Shown in pieces: positions 60,465 through 64,000 of a stretch of DNA of 64,000 nt (its first letter is position 1; every line of letters starts with the position of its first letter). Under the pieces are notes generated by a model. The model saw nothing but the letters and a program-made list of their open reading frames with translations. It did not search any database and was not told the origin of the DNA. Origin of the DNA: Nitrospira sp. Its GTDB lineage: Bacteria; Nitrospirota; Nitrospiria; Nitrospirales; Nitrospiraceae. A program made the position numbers and the translations under genes. Location of the stretch: the NCBI GenBank assembly GCA_015709715.1, contig CP054184.1, positions 2,341,001-2,405,000 of the forward strand. The letters run 5' to 3'.

Positions 60465-60549
60465 GGCGATCACTGATCCATGACTTCGACAGGGTCAGAC
60501 CCTAACATGTCACACTGGAGGGGTCAATGTGGCTGCGGAGGAGGATTTT

Positions 60550-60578
60550 TTGCCGCGTCGAGGTGCGTTTGTTAGAAT
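60550..60578 (+). promoter_or_regulatory. sigma70-type promoter of pyk
   Basis: TTGCCG (60550-60555), 17 bp, TAGAAT (60573-60578). About 60 bp upstream of pyk ATG 60639, so a leader of about 55 bases. Confidence 0.5.
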
Positions 60579-60638
60579 GACGCCAGTGCCGAAAGGATGG
60601 ACGGCGGATCGAGCTTTTCCCGCCAACAGAACAGGATC

Positions 60639-62090
60639 ATGCGCAAAGCGAAAATCGTCTGCACCATCGGTCCCGCCAGCGATGGACCGGCCGTCTTGGA
60701 ACAACTCATTCAGAGCGGCATGAATGCCGTCCGTTTGAATTTTTCCCACGGCACCCATGAATCGCATGGCCGCGCCATCAAGGCGGTTCGCGAGCAGGCT
60801 GAGCGTCAAGGTGTGGCGGTCGCCGTCATTCAGGACCTGCAGGGCCCCCGTCTCCGGGTGGGAGAGATTCCCGGCGGCGTCACCCTCGTGGCAGGTCAAG
60901 TCGTGCGGTTGCGAACTATGACGCTCCGCTCCGGCGGACAGCTCGGCGCCAGGACGGTGCTGGCCGGCGGTGGACCATTGAACATCCCCGTCACCTACCA
61001 TGCCATGGCTCAGGACGTGCGGCCTGGGGCGCGGATTCTGATCGACGACGGCCTGGTGGAGTTGAGGGCGGACCGAATTGTCGAAGGGGCGGTGGAATGC
61101 TCGGTGGTGGTCGGCGGTACAGTGACGTCGCACAAGGGCATGAATCTGCCGGGCACGGCCGTCAGTGCCCCCACCTTGACCGAGAAGGATCGGGAGGATC
61201 TGCGGTTCGGAGTTGCGCAGGGCGTCGATTACATTGCGCTCTCATTCGTGCGCGGTGCCGAGGATGTGCTGGCGGCCAAGCGGTTGATTGCCGATTGCGG
61301 CGGAGATGTGCCGATCATTGCCAAGATCGAACGCCACGAAGCGGTGAGCGAACTGGAGGCCATCTTGACCCATGCCGATGGGGTCATGGTCGCTCGAGGG
61401 GATTTAGGCGTCGAAATGGGGCCCGAGGCCGTGCCGGTCTTGCAGAAACGCATCATCGCCAGTGCGAACCGGCGCCGCCGGTTGGTCATTACCGCCACCC
61501 AGATGCTCGAATCGATGACGCGCCATACGCGCCCGACCAGGGCCGAGGCGTCGGATGTGGCCAATGCGGTGTTCGATGGGACGGACGCCGTGATGCTCTC
61601 GGCCGAAACCGCCATCGGGCAGTATCCGGTCGAGACCGTGCGAGTGATGGACCGTATCGTGCGTGCGGCGGAGGTGGAGACCGAACCCGGCGCCGTGCAC
61701 GGGACCCGGACGGAGGCGGGGCAGCTTCCCTTCCCCGAGGCTATCTGTCTGTCGGCTTCATCGGCCGCGGCCGTGACCGGCGCGGCGGCCATCGTCGCCT
61801 TCAGTGAACGCGGGGCTACCGCGCGACTGGTCTCGAAACAACGTCCCGTCGCGTCGATCATCGCCTTTACCCCCTTCGTCCCCATTCGGCAACGGATGGC
61901 GCTGTATTGGGGCGTCGTCCCCCACACGATGGCGCAGATCCCGACGACCGACGAGCGGGTGGCCGAGGCGGAGCGCCGGTTGAAGGCTGAAGGGCTGGTG
62001 CAGCGTGGGCAACGACTCGTGATCTTGTCCGGGACGAGGGTGGGAGAGCCCGGCGGAACCAACCTGATGAAATTGCACGAGGTGAGTTGA
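60639..62090 (+). CDS. pyk: pyruvate kinase
   Basis: A 483-residue enzyme. KIVCTIGPAS (4-13), LNFSHGTHESH, IIAKIERHEA (catalytic Lys) and MVARGDLGVEMGPE are standard motifs. ADP + phosphoenolpyruvate to ATP + pyruvate. ATG 60639 (AACAGGATC upstream) is preferred to 60597, which adds 14 unconserved residues. Followed by a 3 bp gap to the next gene, so an operon with the two downstream genes. Confidence 0.96.
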   Translation: MRKAKIVCTIGPASDGPAVLEQLIQSGMNAVRLNFSHGTHESHGRAIKAVREQAERQGVAVAVIQDLQGPRLRVGEIPGGVTLVAGQVVRLRTMTLRSGGQLGARTVLAGGGPLNIPVTYHAMAQDVRPGARILIDDGLVELRADRIVEGAVECSVVVGGTVTSHKGMNLPGTAVSAPTLTEKDREDLRFGVAQGVDYIALSFVRGAEDVLAAKRLIADCGGDVPIIAKIERHEAVSELEAILTHADGVMVARGDLGVEMGPEAVPVLQKRIIASANRRRRLVITATQMLESMTRHTRPTRAEASDVANAVFDGTDAVMLSAETAIGQYPVETVRVMDRIVRAAEVETEPGAVHGTRTEAGQLPFPEAICLSASSAAAVTGAAAIVAFSERGATARLVSKQRPVASIIAFTPFVPIRQRMALYWGVVPHTMAQIPTTDERVAEAERRLKAEGLVQRGQRLVILSGTRVGEPGGTNLMKLHEVS

Positions 62091-62093
62091 CGT

Positions 62094-62654
62094 ATGGGAA
62101 CAGGAGGGGCGCGAGGGCTGTTCTGCCTGCTCATGTTGGGCTGGTTCTGGTCGATGGCGATGCCGGCCGTTGCGCAGACCAATGCCATCTCCCATTCCCC
62201 CGCCAAGGTCGTGGAGAAGTACTTCGCCCTGGATAACAAGGGCGTGCGCCTCGACGCGACCTCGTTCGAGTCGGTGGCGAGTCTCGTGGAGTGGAAGGAG
62301 GAGCCGGCCTGGGGCAAGGTCATCGTGATCAGCGGCTTCACCGTGCCGGATGATTTTCGCCAATGGGAGATCGTCAATCGACTGGAGGTGGTGGTGCCGG
62401 TCGAGTTTCGGGTCTTGGGCGTGATGTACTTGGATACGGCAGGGTTTGTGCCGGAACCGGGAACGGAGCAAGTGCGGGTGCGGGTCAAGGTGCAGGGGGC
62501 GCGGTGGAAAATCGTGGAGCCGCTCGTGCCGCCTCATGTGGGGCAGAAACGAATGCTGAATTTTGTCCGGCAGGCCTTGTTGGAAGAAACAGACAGCGCG
62601 AGGCAGGCGTCGTTGACAGTCTTGCAGGCCGCGTTGCGAAAGGCGAAAGAATGA
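62094..62654 (+). CDS. hypothetical exported protein
   Basis: A 186-residue protein with a signal peptide (LFCLLMLGWFWSMAMPAVAQ). Mature part is a probable alpha/beta sandwich: SPAKVVEKYFALDNKGVRLDA, VVVPVEFRVLGVMYLDT, RVRVKVQGARWKIVEP. The SNTF2-like/DUF4878 look (helix then sheet) is only a guess. It lies between pyk and a phosphatase with which it overlaps (ATGA). Confidence 0.6.
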   Translation: MGTGGARGLFCLLMLGWFWSMAMPAVAQTNAISHSPAKVVEKYFALDNKGVRLDATSFESVASLVEWKEEPAWGKVIVISGFTVPDDFRQWEIVNRLEVVVPVEFRVLGVMYLDTAGFVPEPGTEQVRVRVKVQGARWKIVEPLVPPHVGQKRMLNFVRQALLEETDSARQASLTVLQAALRKAKE

Positions 62655-63301
62655 CGAAGAAAACGGAAGTCGATCTGCTCATCTTCGACCTCGATGGCAC
62701 GCTCATCGAATCGAAATGGGATATCGCCGACAGTGTCAACCTGACGTTGCGCGATTTAGGGGTGCCGGAACGGCCACAGGAGGAGATTTTCGGGTTTGTC
62801 GGCGACGGCGTGAAAAAGCTCCTGCGCCTCGCGGTGGGGGAAGGCAATCAGGATCTCTACGACGAGGCCCTGCGGGTTTTTCGAGGCCATTACCTCGCCC
62901 ATTGTCTGGATCGGACCATGTTTTATCCGGGGATCAACGAGGTGCTGATGCATTTCTCGGCCAAACCGAAGGCCGTCGCCACCAATAAGGCAATCGAATA
63001 CACGAACGTCATTTTGAACGGCCTTGGGCCGCAGCACTTTGCCTATGTGGTCGGCGGCGACAACGGGTTCGGCCTGAAACCGGAACCGGGGATGTTGCTT
63101 CACGTCATGGAGCAATTGGGGGTGGACAAAGACCGCACCGTGCTGATCGGCGACAGCACCAACGACATCAACGGCGGGCACAATGCGGGGATTCGCGTCT
63201 GCGCGGTGGGCTACGGCATGGGTAATCGCCGGAAGATGGCGGCCTGTCAGCCCGATTGGTTCATTGAACGACCGGAGGAACTGATGGAGCTTTTCCTATG
63301 A
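62651..63301 (+). CDS. HAD phosphatase, phosphoglycolate-phosphatase-like
   Basis: A 216-residue protein. DxDGT is FDLDGTL (Asp13 nucleophile, Asp15 acid), KAVATNK contains the Thr, FGLKPEPGML the Lys and GDSTNDINGGHNAG the acidic metal site. The cap is small helical. Overlaps the preceding stop and the next start by 4 bp each. Gph-type; substrate not proven. Confidence 0.85.
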   Translation: MTKKTEVDLLIFDLDGTLIESKWDIADSVNLTLRDLGVPERPQEEIFGFVGDGVKKLLRLAVGEGNQDLYDEALRVFRGHYLAHCLDRTMFYPGINEVLMHFSAKPKAVATNKAIEYTNVILNGLGPQHFAYVVGGDNGFGLKPEPGMLLHVMEQLGVDKDRTVLIGDSTNDINGGHNAGIRVCAVGYGMGNRRKMAACQPDWFIERPEELMELFL

Positions 63302-64000
63302 TCAGCAGCGGACGCGTGCGAATGGTAGGCGTCGTGGTCCTGGCCTGGTGCGTGGCGGCGACCGTCCCGGCGCAGGCGGATGCTCCCAGCTTGGCCGACC
63401 GAGTCATCGAACATAAGTTGGCGAACGGCATGACGGTGTTGCTGGTGGAGCGGCATCAAGCCCCCATTGTCAGCATCAACATGACGTTCGGCGTCGGCGG
63501 GGTCAATGAGCAGGTCGGACAGACCGGCTTGGCCCACCTGTACGAACACATGGCCTTTAAGGGCACGCGGAGCATCGGGACCACGGATTACGAACAGGAA
63601 CAGGCCGTTCTCGATGAATTGGCTCGGGTCGGGACCGAGCTTGACCAGCGCGAGCGGGACGAGGCCACCCGGGCACAAGCCGAAGGCAAGCAGCCGGTGC
63701 CGTCCCAGGCCCTGCAGCAACTCCAGCGGCGGTTCAAGGAACTGCAGGAGAAGGCCGGGGAGTTCGTGGTGGGCAATGAGATGGCCCTGCTCTATCAACG
63801 GCACGGGGGGGTGGGACTGAATGCCTCGACCGGAAAAGACATCACGCGATACGTGATCAGTCTTCCGTCCAACCGGTTGCCGCTCTGGGCGGCCTTGGAG
63901 TCCGACCGGATGGCCCACCCCGTGTTGCGTGAATTTTACAAGGAACGCGGCGTGGTGATGGAGGAGCGGCGGTTGCGGACGGACGACAGCCCGAACGGCC
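63298..64000 (+). CDS. M16 (insulinase) zinc protease, 3' end outside window
   Basis: The start ATG 63298 overlaps the HAD stop. A signal peptide (MVGVVVLAWCVAATVPAQA) precedes the M16 N-domain. HLYEHMAF gives the inverted HxxEH zinc site (His80, Glu83, His84). 234 residues are visible; the rest is beyond the window. Periplasmic M16 proteases degrade signal peptides and small proteins. Confidence 0.9.
   Translation, partial: MISSGRVRMVGVVVLAWCVAATVPAQADAPSLADRVIEHKLANGMTVLLVERHQAPIVSINMTFGVGGVNEQVGQTGLAHLYEHMAFKGTRSIGTTDYEQEQAVLDELARVGTELDQRERDEATRAQAEGKQPVPSQALQQLQRRFKELQEKAGEFVVGNEMALLYQRHGGVGLNASTGKDITRYVISLPSNRLPLWAALESDRMAHPVLREFYKERGVVMEERRLRTDDSPNG

Noticed and set aside
60491-60503. 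AGGGTC-A-GACCCT palindrome upstream of pyk
   Set aside because: Too short to judge; it may be an operator, but it is also about 50 bp upstream of the predicted -35 with no second copy.
61229-62488. 419-codon minus-strand frame opposite pyk
   Set aside because: Antisense of pyruvate kinase, Ser/Arg/Thr-rich, no ribosome site.
1-64000. tRNA, rRNA or riboswitch genes
   Set aside because: No T-loop/acceptor pattern or rRNA-like stretch was recognised while reading; a covariance search was not possible.

Overview
This is a 64 kb chromosomal window of high-GC (roughly 60-63 percent by eye) bacterial DNA carrying diderm cell-envelope genes: many lipoproteins, murJ, mtgA, SurA/PpiC-type chaperones, and heptose-synthesis genes gmhA and rfaE2. 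The gene mix (many short lipoproteins, leuC/leuD, hemL, MscS, DUF1653, MEKHLA, M16 peptidase) fits a Nitrospira-like member of the Nitrospirota. That assignment is an inference from overall character; no rRNA or other decisive marker is present. I saw no tRNA, rRNA or CRISPR array.

Layout. 1-9.5 kb: TPR protein (cut by the window edge), methyltransferase, LOG-like protein, msrA, small lipoprotein, lytic transglycosylase, aminotransferase, two reverse-strand metabolic enzymes, corA. 9.5-12 kb: leuC-leuD-hypothetical operon on the minus strand. 12-20.5 kb: small proteins, a MEKHLA protein overlapping a DUF1653 gene, a flavin disulfide reductase, TPR/SmpA/MscS genes, exonuclease III, a PilZ protein, then decayed lemA and TPM-domain remnants. 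20.5-25.3 kb: murJ, ogt, dtd, a hypothetical, a Thr-nucleophile hydrolase and a VOC protein. 25.3-36.2 kb: mtgA, engB, then a long minus-strand set gmhA - unknown - sprT-like - dinB - rfaE2 - mfd - ppiC - surA-like.

36.3-42.7 kb is an AT-richer restriction-modification island (controller, endonuclease and beta-class DNA methyltransferase, PvuII-like order) that has been destroyed. The endonuclease is frameshifted. The methyltransferase has an altered motif IV and is split by an IS3-family element, which contains an IS21-family element, which contains an IS5-family element. All three insertions can be undone from the sequence: each has terminal inverted repeats and a 3, 5 or 4 bp target duplication, and removing them restores each open frame exactly.

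42.8-46.2 kb: SPFH and NfeD proteins, a solitary CARF-domain (Cas02710/TIGR02710-like) protein with its own promoter, ybgC and a 35-residue membrane peptide. 46.2-51 kb: a minus-strand protease island with emfourin-like inhibitor, protealysin-like M4 protease, a stand-alone small domain, a trypsin-like protease that carries the same small domain at its N-terminus, and a V8-like protease. None has an evident signal peptide. 51-57 kb: SGNH hydrolase, lipoproteins, amidase, SNase-fold protein. 57-64 kb: hemL, YidB-like protein, a secreted barnase-type RNase with its barstar-like partner, then pyk, a hypothetical, a HAD phosphatase and an M16 protease cut by the window end.

The most promising material is the protease/inhibitor island, the solitary CARF protein, and the triple-nested IS destruction of an R-M system.
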